A stretch of DNA of 64,000 nt from Cydia pomonella (GCF_033807575.1 NC_084707.1:10278550-10342549), one strand, 5' to 3'; shown: positions 22,812 through 33,435, numbered from the stretch's first letter. A program made the numbers and translations. Notes: generated from the letters alone by a model not told the origin.

Positions 22812-24974
22812 TATATATAAATAAATAAAAATAAATAAAAAGCATTTATTTCGGAAAATATCCATAACACACAAAACAACAAACAATCAAAATATTTACA
22901 TTAAATTAACATTATTAAATCAAAATTATCAATTAAATTACATTAAGATTATCAAATAAATTAAATTAAAATTATCAATCACATTATATTAAACTAATTA
23001 TTATTTGTCGTAGTTGGCATGTGGCGCGTGAGATTTCGCCCAGTGGCCAAATATCGGGCTGTCATGGGCCCCTGCGACCGCGCTCAAGAGCCTGTTGGGG
23101 CTACCACGAACACGACGCATCAGGGACGCGACGCGTTTGCGCATAATGGCATGAAAATCGTCCGTGTATGCCTCCGCGAACATCCCCGACGCACTGCAGT
23201 ACCGTGGCAGCCCCATCAGCATCCTGAACGCGTTATTGTAGAGGACGCGCAGCGCACTATAGGCTTTTTTCGTGCAGTTGATCCACAGGCTGCAAGTGTA
23301 AAAAGTTTGGCAATAAGATCTGAACAAGGTTATTTTAACACTTGTTGTGCATTTTGCAAACCTGCGGATCAACATGTTGCCTCTCACTGATAGAGCCCTG
23401 CGCTCCCTCTCAACGTCCATGTCATCATTTTGAGACGCAGTGACCCAATGCCCCAGGTACTTAAACTGTGTTACTAATTTCAACTGAACGCCTCCTAACA
23501 TGACTGGTGGAACTATGCTATATGTTTTAGTGCCGGCTTTGAAAATTAGTAACTCAGTCTTACTAGAATTGTACCTGAGGCCATGTACCTCCGCGTATCT
23601 TTCACATATGGCCAGTAAATTATTAAGTGCGCAAACCGAAGGGCTAAGCAGCACCATATCATCAGCGTAGCTGATGTTATTGAAGCACTGTCCTCCGACT
23701 GAACAGCCCGCTCGAGTGCCGCTGAGCTCCTGAATCAGGTGATCCATATATAGGCAGAACAGCCTTGGCGAAGTTAGGCCTCCCTGTCTCACACCGCACT
23801 GCAATTTGTAAGAGTCAGACAGCGAACCCGCCCATCTTATCCTGTTAATCTGGTTACTGTACCAATATTTAAATAGCTCAACCAGCTCTCCAGGTACCGC
23901 CGCTTGGTTTAGCTTCTTCCATAGGAGATCGTAGGACACCAGGTCGAATGCCTTGGATAAGTCCAAGAAGCATGCATAGACCGGTGTTCTACGATCTGTG
24001 TAATATCGGACAGTATGCTTGAGGCACAGAACCGCAGCCTCAGTTGATAAACCTGACCTAAACCCGAACTGGGCGTCGTGGAGCGGGACAATCTTCTCCA
24101 GTGTCTCATCAAGCATACTGTCCAACACCTTACTTACTATGGTAGCCAATGAGATGGGTCTATAGTTACTTATATCCGACGCATCGCCTGTACGGTTTTT
24201 AGGTACAGGTACTACGACCGTTTTAATCATCTCGTCAGGTAAGTAACTATGACTAATGCATAGAGTGAAGAGCATGGCCAGTACCCTAGGCAAATGATCC
24301 CCGGCATACTGGAGATGTTCTATGCTAAGAGAATCATGCCCAGGTGACTTTCCGCGGGTCATGCCCTTCACCGCTGCTTTCACCTCACTGGCTGTAAACC
24401 TTATAGGCGTTCTAGAGCCAAACTGCACTGACATGGGCGGATCCCTTGATGAGCCCAGCGGCGACTCGACTTTGAAATGGGCTTTGAACAGCTCCGCTAT
24501 TCTTTCCGGATTACTTTCACCCATTACGTTCACAGGAAGGCTCGACCTAGGACCCATTTTACTCGTCTGCTTCCAGAAACTGCTAAAATTCTTGTCTGTA
24601 TGATGTCTAGCAAGAATGTCCGCTTTAATCTGGTCCGCGTTGTTCTGACACCATTTTAATTTTTGTTTAAACTTTCTTCTTGTTTCTACCATGTCGTCAA
24701 AAAAGCGCCCCGACCTAGGTTTTCCATGCAGAACCCAAGTCTGAAAACTAAGTCGAGCCTCCGCATGAAGTGGTTTCACATGCTTGTTCCACCCGACCAC
24801 TTGTTTCTTTCTCCAGAACTTCGCCTTTGTACTCTCACAGCTCATAGATGCGGCATGTTTTAAAGCATCTATTAGATTAGCATGTAAGTCATTAATAATT
24901 CGCCTATGTTCTGTGTTAGTACAAAGCCGATCACAGCATTCTGTCAGCTCATGGGGAAAAGCAATATATGTATG
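22812..24974 (-). mobile_element. 5'-truncated non-LTR retrotransposon (LINE)
   Basis: Comprises a reverse-transcriptase frame (23001-24974 when extended upstream of the first ATG), a 3' UTR, and on the minus strand a simple AAATAAAT-type 3' tail (22812-22842). The frame upstream of the ATG remains open to a TAG at 24975-24977, where retrotransposon sequence appears to end. The apurinic endonuclease domain and ORF1 are absent, so this is a dead-on-arrival copy. The clade looks like the Jockey/CR1 group, without proof. Confidence 0.8.
23001..24845 (-). CDS. non-LTR retrotransposon reverse transcriptase (partial ORF2 protein)
   Basis: 614 codons without interruption. Reverse-transcriptase motifs in order: NYRPISL (227-233), AQFGFRSGLST (258-268), FLDLSKAFD (293-301, first catalytic Asp at 295), CGVRQGG (350-356) and the catalytic box YADD (393-396). 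The C-terminal 200 residues are the usual LINE thumb and tail; no RNase H or zinc knuckle was evident. The coding frame continues about 43 codons upstream of this ATG, so the true protein began further 5' with an endonuclease domain now lost. Enzymatically it would reverse-transcribe its own RNA at a nicked target. The lack of stops suggests a recent insertion. Confidence 0.85.
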   Translation of the reverse strand: MSCESTKAKFWRKKQVVGWNKHVKPLHAEARLSFQTWVLHGKPRSGRFFDDMVETRRKFKQKLKWCQNNADQIKADILARHHTDKNFSSFWKQTSKMGPRSSLPVNVMGESNPERIAELFKAHFKVESPLGSSRDPPMSVQFGSRTPIRFTASEVKAAVKGMTRGKSPGHDSLSIEHLQYAGDHLPRVLAMLFTLCISHSYLPDEMIKTVVVPVPKNRTGDASDISNYRPISLATIVSKVLDSMLDETLEKIVPLHDAQFGFRSGLSTEAAVLCLKHTVRYYTDRRTPVYACFLDLSKAFDLVSYDLLWKKLNQAAVPGELVELFKYWYSNQINRIRWAGSLSDSYKLQCGVRQGGLTSPRLFCLYMDHLIQELSGTRAGCSVGGQCFNNISYADDMVLLSPSVCALNNLLAICERYAEVHGLRYNSSKTELLIFKAGTKTYSIVPPVMLGGVQLKLVTQFKYLGHWVTASQNDDMDVERERRALSVRGNMLIRRFAKCTTSVKITLFRSYCQTFYTCSLWINCTKKAYSALRVLYNNAFRMLMGLPRYCSASGMFAEAYTDDFHAIMRKRVASLMRRVRGSPNRLLSAVAGAHDSPIFGHWAKSHAPHANYDK

Positions 24975-24979
24975 CTATT

Positions 24980-26172
24980 GAATTATTACACTAAATATGT
25001 ATACATAATCAGAGTCACAGGTCACATTTAAATACATAAATACGAGAATTCGACTAAGGTGCGCTTAAATATATATCCCTCATTCCTACTGTAGTATTCT
25101 ATCCACTATGGCACAAGTAAGGAGCGGAGAACAATAAACTATATTTCTCGATAGCCGATTAACATAATCATTTCGCCGAGCACTAATCGAATGGCCGCGA
25201 GCCGCGCCACGTGCGCTTACGGCCATTACACTCGTACTACACTATAGCTCCACTGATAATGATAATAGTATGTTTTAGACTAATAACATGGTCAGCATTA
25301 GAAGATAACAATTCGATGTGTCTACGGTTGATATAACGTTTAAACTCCGTCATACAAAACTATGATTACCGTTCGTGTTTATGAAACAAAATAGATATAA
25401 TTAGATAAGAAGCTTAAAAACGCCACGAATTCTGCCCTCACGCACAACAAGTACCTATATTGGAAAACCAATTCAAATTTATATTTTATTGCATGTAAAA
25501 AACGGTAAAAGATTGAATTATTATTATGTCACATACGGTTGTTAACTTGTTCTTGTTATGCGAAATGGGGCAGAATTATAACCTATAACCTATCATAATA
25601 GAATAACCATGCCTATTATGTAATATAATGTAGTGTTAAATACGAATTTATCTATTTAGCGTTAAAATAAGTTATATTTGGAATATTTCGAGGTTGGTAC
25701 CTACTTACTTGATATACCCTGTAGAGAACTACCGAAGTATTCCTTTTATATACAAAAAAAAACAAGTAGCAATCTACTTTTAGAAAAAAAAGAGCTTAAT
25801 TTACTATGAGCAATAACCAATACAATTACAAAGATAGTACGTTAATGACACAGCACTCGGAAGTCTTATAAACCTATCTGATCTTAACCTCAAGACGGCG
25901 GCAACTGTACAGTTACTTCGATTTTATTTCAATTAGATTAGAATCTTGTACTTACCTATCTTAATTACTTAATAACATCTTAACTTCTACAAACACCATT
26001 ACATTGCAATTCTAAAACACGTAAATTGACGTTAAAAGCAATATAATTTACATAATTTGAACGCGCACGCCATATAGTGACGGCATCCATTGATTCAGTG
26101 GAGGCGGGGACGGGTCGAGGGAGGGAAGGGAGACCGTAACAGCTATACCGTAATTTCGTGAGTCAGCCCGTC
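24980..26172. other. unassigned AT-rich sequence upstream of the tRNA
   Basis: No gene or repeat recognised. A purine-rich GAGGCGGGGACGGGTCGAGG block lies about 70 bp before the tRNA. Confidence 0.4.
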
Positions 26173-26264
26173 GCTCCAGTGGCGCAATTGGTTAGCGCAC
26201 GGTACTTATAAGACAGTGCTCGTGAGTAATGCCGGGGTTGTGAGTTCGAGCCTCACCTGGAGCA
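26173..26264 (+). tRNA. tRNA-Ile (anticodon UAU) with intron
   Basis: Acceptor stem GCTCCAG/CTGGAGC with discriminator A. D stem is GCGC/GCGC. Anticodon stem is CGGTA/TGCCG with the loop CTTATAA and anticodon TAT at 26207-26209. An intron of about 18 nt (26211-26228) follows A37. The T arm contains GTTCGAG, which doubles as the B box; the A box overlaps the D arm. Tyr and Ile(UAU) tRNAs are the eukaryotic tRNAs that regularly carry introns, and this body matches the Ile-UAU type. A T-rich tract right after the gene (26266-26273) is the RNA polymerase III terminator. It decodes the AUA codon. Confidence 0.93.
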
Positions 26265-26273
26265 TATTTTTTT
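26265..26273 (+). terminator. RNA polymerase III T-tract terminator
   Basis: ATTTTTTTG directly follows the tRNA gene, as expected for Pol III termination. Confidence 0.8.
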
Positions 26274-27110
26274 GAATACACGAATTTGATGATGATGACA
26301 TACGAGTTGTTTGTTAGTTTTTTCTTTTTTTTTAATAAGGTTATCCTCCTCTACTTAGACATAAAATATAATTACTTTACTTGACATAAAATAATATTAC
26401 GTAGGTATTTTATATTATGATTATTTTTTAATACATTGTGTAATAAATTATTTCATACAAAATAACACGTATGATACTTTTCTTAATCGAAATGAAATTT
26501 ATAAATTCCGAATCAATTGAACAAATGTTAACTTAAGAGGCTCAACTACATTTGTGAGGAACTTTTTTATATCTCAATGACTATATGTAGATATGAAATA
26601 CTATTTTAAGCATATAAAAAATAACATATGTATTAGTAAAAGACTGAAGTGCTTTATTTTGTTACATATTTGTGAAAGAAAATACTAGTTCTAAGTAAAT
26701 AAATATGAAATGAAACTTCATTAAAATTAACATTATATTTAATCGAGCAGGCTAAAAATCTACCTAATATAAAATACCCTAAACTATTATTATCCCAGTT
26801 ACAAACAGAAAGCTGCGGTTTCTATTTAAAATGTCATTCAAAAGATATTTGTGAGTATAAATGAAATGGTAGAAGCATCATAGAACCATAGCCTAAAACA
26901 AATTGTAATTATTAAATCGTTTTATGACTTTTCTAATGTTAGTAATTAATCTGACATATTATTTTGAGTATTTGTATCGTATTTTTTGTTACAGTGCTAA
27001 TTGTATCATAAATCATAATACCTAGTCCAAATTTTGCATGATACACTAAGCACAATATGGTAAGTATGCATTTTACATACATGTAAAACTACAAATGAAT
27101 TTTAAAGGAA
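26274..27110. other. unassigned AT-rich sequence
   Basis: No gene, RNA or mobile element recognised. Confidence 0.4.
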
Positions 27111-27126
27111 AATAGAACCAGCTAAC

Positions 27127-27185
27127 GACAGGCGGTCTTATCGCTAAAAAGCGATCTCTTCCAGACAACCTTTAGGTTTTAGGTT
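27127..27185 (-). repeat. dispersed repeat with GATCGCTTTTTAGCGATAAG hairpin, copy 2
   Basis: Complement of 7266-7310: GGCGGTCTTATCGCTAAAAA, GCGATCTCTTCCAGACAACC, TTTAGG. It directly abuts the 1-kb repeat copy that follows. Confidence 0.55.
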
Positions 27186-27204
27186 TAAACTAAAATACGT
27201 TATA

Positions 27205-27795
27205 ATAGTACATTATGATACAAGTGTGCTAAGTTGGTCATTACACACGAGGCGATATTGTGCTTGAAAATGACATTTTTGTCAAAATATAAACTAAAAA
27301 CATGCAAAACTATTCCAATTTTATGACAAATAAGGAAAATGGCTGGCGCGTTACTATTTTTTACGCACGATTCCAATGCGCGCGCAAGGCAAAGGCGCGA
27401 ACGAAATCGACAAACATCCAATTTAAAAAATGTAAAAAAGCTAATATTTTCGTATTTCTATTCAAATCGATAAAATGTTATGTTTATTCATTAACGTAAT
27501 TTACAAGATAATTGAATCTATACAAATAATGCTGGTGTGATAAAACCTCTTTGAACTAACATTTGAAACCTAGTAGTTGGTTAAAAAAAAAGTATTACTC
27601 GACCAAATGAAGAAGGCTCCGTTTCCATACATATTATTAGCAATCAGTTACCTTCTTAACTCAGTCGGATAATATAACGAAAAAGCACGAGTGTTATAAT
27701 ATACTGGAACAGCACGCGTGTTTAATATCTAGGATTATGAGCCAAAAATCGGTGGAATAAAAACGCCGTTTTGAGCAAATGTGTTGAAAATGTCA
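27205..27795 (-). repeat. 1-kb dispersed repeat, copy 2 (internally deleted)
   Basis: Inverted relative to 1790-2810. Both ends are present but about 400 bp of the interior is missing, mainly the part corresponding to 2330-2740. Confidence 0.6.
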
Positions 27796-27903
27796 TTATA
27801 CACCTTTGTAAACCCATATAATCAGCAAATATATAAAATAAATAATACCTGCATCTCTTTATACCATAAAGTGACCATAAACTATAATGTTGTGGGTCGT
27901 GCT

Positions 27904-28078
27904 CAATGCCGGATTTAGAGGTCTGGAGGCCTCGGGCAATAAAGGAGTGGAGGCCCCCTGGCCCCAATTTTTTTCCAAATAAAATGGTAAATTTACCGAA
28001 TTCTCTATTGTGGGGGGGGCCTCTTTTGTGGAGGCCCGGGGCAGTAGCCCCGGTTGCCCTCCCCTATATCGGGCCCTG
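27904..28078. mobile_element. 175-bp hAT-like non-autonomous element
   Basis: Flanked by a perfect 8-bp duplication GTCGTGCT (27896-27903 and 28079-28086), the hAT signature. Ends CAATGCCGGATTTAGAGG and the complement of CCTATATCGGGCCCTG are imperfect inverted repeats. The GC-rich interior is non-coding. Confidence 0.75.
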
Positions 28079-28119
28079 GTCGTGCTAGTCGATGATGATG
28101 GCATGTTCTCGGGAGTTAA

Positions 28120-28216
28120 TGGTGCTGACTCCGCATGCGCATGTAACTCCATCTCCACTCTTACCATCAGGCGGGCCGTATGCTTGTTTGCCACCGACGT
28201 AGTATTAAAAAAAAAG
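28120..28216 (+). repeat. dispersed repeat ACCATCAGGCGGGCCGTATG, copy 1
   Basis: Ends TGCTTGTTTGCCACCGACGT followed by an A-rich tract. Related copies: 35045-35236, 50036-50190, 58105-58240, 60725-60812. The A-rich end suggests retroposition, but no promoter or ORF is visible. Confidence 0.6.
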
Positions 28217-28334
28217 TGAAAGTCGTTCGTGAGATGTGCTCCAATCACCAAGACGACCGTTAACGTCGTATCAAAACCAGTTCAACACTGTAACAAGTTT
28301 TAAAATCTGAATCGAGTTCCTCACCGGATTACTA

Positions 28335-28410
28335 CGATGCGATCCGCGGCCGGCTCCCTGACACTGCGGGGTTGCGAACTGCATCGCAGCCATTGAGGTA
28401 TAGTACTAAA
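28335..28410 (+). repeat. short GC-rich repeat (pair with 55963-56030)
   Basis: GCGGCCGGCTCCCTGACAC, then GGGTTGCGAA, TGCATCGCAGCCAT. The same blocks recur at 55969-56022. Confidence 0.55.
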
Positions 28411-28778
28411 GTCGGCATCTCTAACAAAATCCTTCCGCACCTCAATATGTTTAAAACTTTTAAAACGCCATTTGACTCTGATCTTCATTCTTTCATTGAT
28501 ATGTGTTTTTGTCAAATATCAAAAAGTGGCTCATACTGTTTTTAACATCACATGAGAGGAAATTATAATATTAAAAAATATTATTTAAGCTAAAAAATAG
28601 TACGCAACCAAAAGTAACAAAAACAGTGTCTTTAACAGAAAATTGCCACTTTGATCCCCCTGGCAGGGAAGAAAAGTGTCACTTGGCTCCCTCCTAGCAC
28701 GGATGAAAATGCCCTTTTCCAAATAGGTGATGTGAAAATCCATATTTCTTAGATGTGCAAACATTATTTCGGAGGAAA

Positions 28779-28902
28779 TAGTACATTTCGATGATAGTGC
28801 GGAAAGTATGTCATTACGTCACGAGTACCGAGATATCTTGACTTGGGACGAGTGAGTTCTGAGTGAAGAATGACATTTCCGCACGTGTATCGAACGATTT
28901 TT
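28779..28902. mobile_element. hairpin element of the GTACATT...GATACAAGTGCG family, diverged
   Basis: GTGCGGAAAGTATGTCATTA and AATGACATTTCCGCACGTGT are inverted relatives flanking about 75 bp. The end GTACATTTCGATGATAGTGC resembles 33440-33460. Confidence 0.45.
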
Positions 28903-30180
28903 TTTAATACAGTTGAGAAAAAATAAGAAAAACAACAAGCTTTTTTTGCATATTCTCATAAGAGTAAGAAGAAAGTTAAAATACCTTTAACCTTATAAGA
29001 ATTGATAGGTACTCCTATGACTAGTAGGTTGTGTATTTTATTGACTTAGGAGGTTCCATGTTGAATATAGGTATTATAAGTAGTACTCATGCACGTGTAG
29101 AGAAAGCCTATTCGGTTTTAGGAATTCCATAGATTTTTGATTCAGTTTTTTTATCTGGTCAATCAATTCCACAAATCGACCCGACCCGACACCGACCCCG
29201 AGTCGTGAGGAATGTAAATGCGTTGACCGTGCGCGAACATCCCTATACAAAATGTTACCCTTCGGATTTTTTCGGTCACCTACGTACGAGGAAACATGCG
29301 GCCTGTGCGGGTCAGAGCGTGTGCGACGGAACTAATGTGGGCACGTATCACAGCCACAACCTTCAGTTAACTAAGGCTTACCGTGTCGGTCACTTCATTA
29401 TCAGTTCGTCAATGTACCTAAATTAACAAAAAGGATAAAATATAATATTGTCCCTTTCATATACTCTAGAAATAATTTCATATAGCTTGGCCACTGTAAG
29501 CTGTCATTACCATACAATTTGTAACTCTTAAACGCAAAATCTCGCAAAATAGTATTGAGATGATATCTGTCACCTCACCTCACCGTACCCAAGCTGTTTG
29601 AAAAATATTTTTGAAGTCGGTGTGAGTTTCTTAGAACCATAGTTGCTTAACAAACTTAAAGAAGAGAAATCGCCAAACATGAAATGATATATTCATTGAA
29701 GAGTTCCGTTTTGGTCTTCATCAGCAGTTCTACTTCATCAAATGGCACTCTTATTAATGCGAATGCTTGGTTTATTCATGAAAATACAAGAATCTAACTC
29801 CTCGACCCACTAAGATGGGCCAGCGTGTAGAGGGGCCATAAGATTTTCGGAGTTTCCTCAATTACTCATGGATCCCATCATGATCCCATCAGAACTGGAT
29901 TTGACAAAAATGGAACCAAACTGGAATGGAACTACATAAGTTTCGAACAAAAAAAGAATTTTCCAAATCAGTTTACACATGACGGAATTGAAACAAATAT
30001 GACAATGAAACGATCGAATTGATAACTTCCTCCTTCTTTTGTCGATTAAAAATAACTATATACAAGGATGACTTCAAAAGCATAATACAAAACCCTTGAT
30101 TCTGACACACTTGATGATAAAAGGGATGGATCGGTGCGTTATACTTTAACTTTAAAAAAAAGAAAAAGTAAAAAAATTGC
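28903..30180. other. unassigned sequence with one repeat fragment
   Basis: No supported gene. GGTCTTCATCAGCAGTTC near 29712 is the complement of GAACTGCTGATGAAGACC near 39838, indicating a shared dispersed repeat. A 73-codon frame at 29205-29426 lies in a slightly GC-rich block, with no recognised product. Confidence 0.35.
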
Positions 30181-30194
30181 AAATTTTTTTTTTT

Positions 30195-30570
30195 AGTTTT
30201 ATCATTCTCTTATTTTAGAAGTTACGGGGGGGGGGGGGGCACATTTTACCACTTTGGAAGTGTCTCTCGCGCACTCTATTCAGTTTAGAAAAAAATGTTA
30301 TTATCCATAGATACTCCACACGTATGGGTTTGATGAAAAAAAAATTGAGTTTCAGTTCTAAGTATGGGGAACCCCCAAAATGTATTCTTTTTTTTTCTAT
30401 TTTTGTGTGAAAATCTTAATGCGGTTCATAGAATACATCTACTTACCAAGTTTCAACAGTATAGTTCTTATAGTTTCGGAAAAAAGTGACATACGGACGG
30501 ACAGACAGACAGACATGACAAATCCATAAGGTCTCCGTTTTTTGCCATTTGGCTACGGAACCCAAAAAAT
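30195..30570 (+). repeat. truncated copy of the foldback-element unit
   Basis: Same order as 10525-11060: a poly-G run, TTTGGAAGTGTCTC, CCACACGTATGGGTTTGATG, GAACCCCCAAAATG, then the complement of the AGGGTTCCG hairpin unit. Truncated at its right end, inside the unit. Confidence 0.6.
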
Positions 30571-31090
30571 GAAATTCATGATATTCTTACTAATTACCCG
30601 CCGACGTCTGCAGGGATGGTGCATCACGAAGATCGGCCTCTCTTCTCCGATTTCAAGAACATCGTCAAAATACCTGGATATAGGAGTAGTCAGTTCGTTG
30701 ACTTTTGTAAAATATGCACACAAATACCACATATATACAAACATTTAAACAAATAGGTATGAGTATGCTAAACACAATAATAATTTGGATTGCTGATAGA
30801 AAGCAAACACCGAACAAACAGAGAAAGGCTATAAAGATAAAGTCAATGGCTGGGTATCTTTATCTTTAGCAGTAATCTAGTTTTACATGGCAGTGAGATA
30901 CTTAAGGAATATCTTGATTCTGCAAACAATAAACAGCGAAGAGTATATAGGATGGAAGTCCTAAAGAAACCCTACATTTGATGGCAATAAAGCTGTAAGT
31001 ATACTATTTTAAAGTACTTATTTACAATAACTTGTAATAAGTACAAAACATTTATTTGCAAGTAACGCCGACCCAGAAAACCCAGAAAGT
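30571..31090. other. unassigned sequence
   Basis: No gene or element recognised. Confidence 0.35.
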
Positions 31091-31092
31091 GA

Positions 31093-31270
31093 GAGTCAGG
31101 ATGGCGGGTGTACCTAAATAAAAATAAACAAAAAGCATACCTACATTTTTGTACCTAATGTGTACAATTTAGTACCTACTTCAAAAAATTGTACCTCCCG
31201 GTACTTACTTAAAGTTATTACCAAAAAACAATACACCCGCCATTCTGACAGTCTGAATGGCGGGTGTATT
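31093..31270. mobile_element. MITE with ATGGCGGGTGTA ends plus an extra terminus
   Basis: AGTCAGGATGGCGGGTGTAC at 31094 and its complement AATACACCCGCCATTCTGAC at 31228-31247 bound a 155-bp unit. A third copy of the terminus, GTCTGAATGGCGGGTGTATT, follows at once, so 31229-31270 is also a palindrome with 15-bp arms. Confidence 0.6.
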
Positions 31271-31424
31271 TTACTACGCAAATTACGCAATGATCCCGCG
31301 ATTATTGATTAATTTTATAAAAAACAACTACCTTCTATTATAAATTTTATTTGTGCCTTCCAAGTTTTACTCATTTTACTTTTTACATTGCTATTACATC
31401 GTCGTCGTTACATTTTTACATAAT

Positions 31425-31480
31425 CGGTAAGATGAGAAATGGTAGCGCCTGCAAAAGCGCTGCCATTTTTCATCTTACCG
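31425..31480. repeat. near-perfect 56-nt hairpin
   Basis: Arms CGGTAAGATGAGAAATGGTA+GCGC and GCGC+TGCCATTTTTCATCTTAC+CG pair at 22 of 24 positions around an 8-nt loop CTGCAAAA. It is either a tiny MITE or a small-RNA-like hairpin. Confidence 0.55.
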
Positions 31481-31960
31481 ATTTCATTTTTATGAAAAAA
31501 CGCTACGGTACAATTATTTTTATTACGCCAGGAATTAGTACCTTTCACGTTTAATCTGTTAAGTTCAATTAACTCGGAAAATTATGTCTTAAAAAGGCCA
31601 GGCGCCACGTCAAAGGATTCTTCTTAAGAAAAACTATGTACAGTAAGCTACAAACAGAACTCTGCCCTTGCTTAGCGACATTTAACAATCTGTGGTTTCG
31701 CGGTCCCTCTGTCCCCTACAGTTCACGCACGCGTCGTGACACTGACAAAACAAAGGGCAATTAATGTTATAAAATCAATGCCTTTTCACGCCAACTTCCC
31801 GAAGAAAAAAAACTTTGTTAACCAAAAAATAATAGCATACCCTCAGATATACAGCGCAGGTTTCGTCACACTGCAGAAAGCTCATCCACCTGAGGTTTCG
31901 TCAAAATAAGTCTTTCTGAAATAGGTATCTAATTTATATAAAAAAAAGTAATCTTAAATA
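31481..31960. other. unassigned sequence
   Basis: No gene or element recognised. Confidence 0.35.
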
Positions 31961-31964
31961 ATAA

Positions 31965-32290
31965 TAACCGCAGGGCAGCTTGTGGCGAGCTGTTAGGGAG
32001 TAACGACCCCACGGACCCGAGTACTCCCGAGAGTCGGTCAGGGTCTCCGTCTCCGGTGTGTCTTCGTCGGTCGGAGTGGACCCCAAGGGGACCCGCAGGA
32101 CTCTCAGCTCTGGCTTGCCTTCATTGGCCGGCCAGAGAGGAGTCGTTAGAGCTAAATGCTCCAGGGGTGGAAGTGAAAACTTGCATAAGACGCGAGTTGG
32201 CACAGTGGCTGTTATCGGCCACTGGGTAGAAAGCGGCGTACACCTCTCGACACCCCTGAGCCGCTCACACCGGTGTTGCTCCTGGTCGTT
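31965..32290 (+). repeat. GC-rich ~320-bp repeat (inverted partner at 36118-36420)
   Basis: Shared in inverted order with 36118-36420: GCAGCTTGTGGC, GGGAGTAACGA, GGCCGGCCAGAG, CGCGAGTTGGCACAGTGGCT, CCACTGGG, CCCTGAGCCGCTCACACCGG. Probably part of a LINE UTR or an unclassified repeat; the overlapping short ORFs are not conserved. Confidence 0.55.
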
Positions 32291-32299
32291 TTCACGACG

Positions 32300-32577
32300 G
32301 CATTGAAAACATTGTTATGGCAGGTGTCCGACCTCTTTGCAATAACCCAATCTCATTGTCCTCCCAAACTTCAATCCATAGACCGTTATACTGTTCACTT
32401 TTACTACAATAGTCCCAATGCCTGCTGCGACCGGTTCATGGGTGTCTATTGTTGGGCCTGTGAACGGGTTCCAGCAGGCGTTCTACATGACATTAAAGCT
32501 CTCCAAGGGGCCTCTACGTGTTGGATCTATATCCCCACGCAAGCCTATCAAAGGACCGGGATTTATAGGATTTTGAC
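32300..32577 (+). repeat. possible R1-type LINE 3' segment
   Basis: Runs to CCTATCAAAGGACCGGGATT and TATAGGA, directly followed by the SINE. The wording resembles 3' regions of lepidopteran R1-clade LINEs as I remember them. The 106-codon frame has no domain. Weak assignment. Confidence 0.3.
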
Positions 32578-32779
32578 GACCGGTTTGGCCTAGTGGGTAG
32601 TGACTCTGCCTACGAAGCTGATGGTCCCGGGTTCAAATCCTGGTAAGGGCATTTATTCGTGTGATGAGCATGGATATTTGTTCCTGAGTCATGGGTGTTT
32701 TCTATGTATTTGAGTATTTATAAATATTGATATGTATATTATATATATCGTTGTCTAAGTACCCTCAACACAAGCCTTA
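32578..32779 (+). repeat. tRNA-derived SINE, 5' part (interrupted)
   Basis: The head GACCGGTTTGGCCTAGTGGG (A-box region) and GGTTCAAATCC (B box, 32631-32641) form a Pol III promoter. The lepidopteran SINE body follows (GTGTGATGAGCATGG, ATTTGTTCCTGAGTCATG). It is cut at ACACAAGCCTTA; the missing 3' part is found at 44816-44886. Confidence 0.85.
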
Positions 32780-33039
32780 AGGATGACTCACGCTACACAG
32801 TGCCAGGACCGGGCCGGGGCGGACCGGAGCGAGCCGTCACACGGACTTTCAGGAGCGCCACCGTCGCCGGACCGTTCCGGGGCCGGGGCGACCGGGCCAT
32901 CATCTCTATATTATAGTATCTCTATGCGTTGACACTATCGTTGAGTCTCCGAGCGCGAGACAGGCCGGGCCGGGCTGTCCGAGCTCACCGAGCCGTCCAA
33001 ATAACGGACTGTTCATGACAAATGTCACAAATGTCAATC

Positions 33040-33277
33040 ATATTGAAAAAATTGGTTCGATGGGAAGCAAGTCGATATAGAAATAAATAATAAAATCAAA
33101 ATATTGGCCCTGGCTGCCATAATAGCTGATGAAGAGAATACTGCATACTCTGGGCAATTGTGCATTTGGACATTTCGCGGACACTTTCGGAAAAAGGAGA
33201 ATTACACAACATTATGTGAAGAGCTTTATTTCCACATGACCCGAGACTCTTTCGAAGCCACCGTGTTCTCTGCTTAA
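33040..33277 (+). pseudogene. possible PIF/Harbinger transposase N-terminal remnant
   Basis: An open frame of about 78 codons just inside the left Harbinger-like end. It reads ILALAAIIADEE..., then CIWTFRGHFRKKENYTTLCE followed by ELYFHMTRDSF, and ends at TAA. Harbinger transposases often start with an acidic and aliphatic stretch, then W-x-R/H-P...R followed by a Y-x-x-L-x-x-E-L block. The pattern fits loosely and the location agrees. No catalytic domain found. Confidence 0.35.
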
Positions 33278-33435
33278 GGTAATGGAAATACAATGCGTGT
33301 ATATTGTCTCAAATAATCATGTGCCGTAGCATATTAAACTATTAAAAGGAAAAGGGATGACCGGTTCTCCATACAAACATAGTCCCCATTTTCCTCTCTG
33401 GATATTGATATTCCCTTCGTTCTACATCCAATTTT

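Noticed and set aside
23019..24863. Plus-strand ORFs of 60-123 codons across the LINE
   Set aside because: Antisense shadows of the 614-codon reverse transcriptase.
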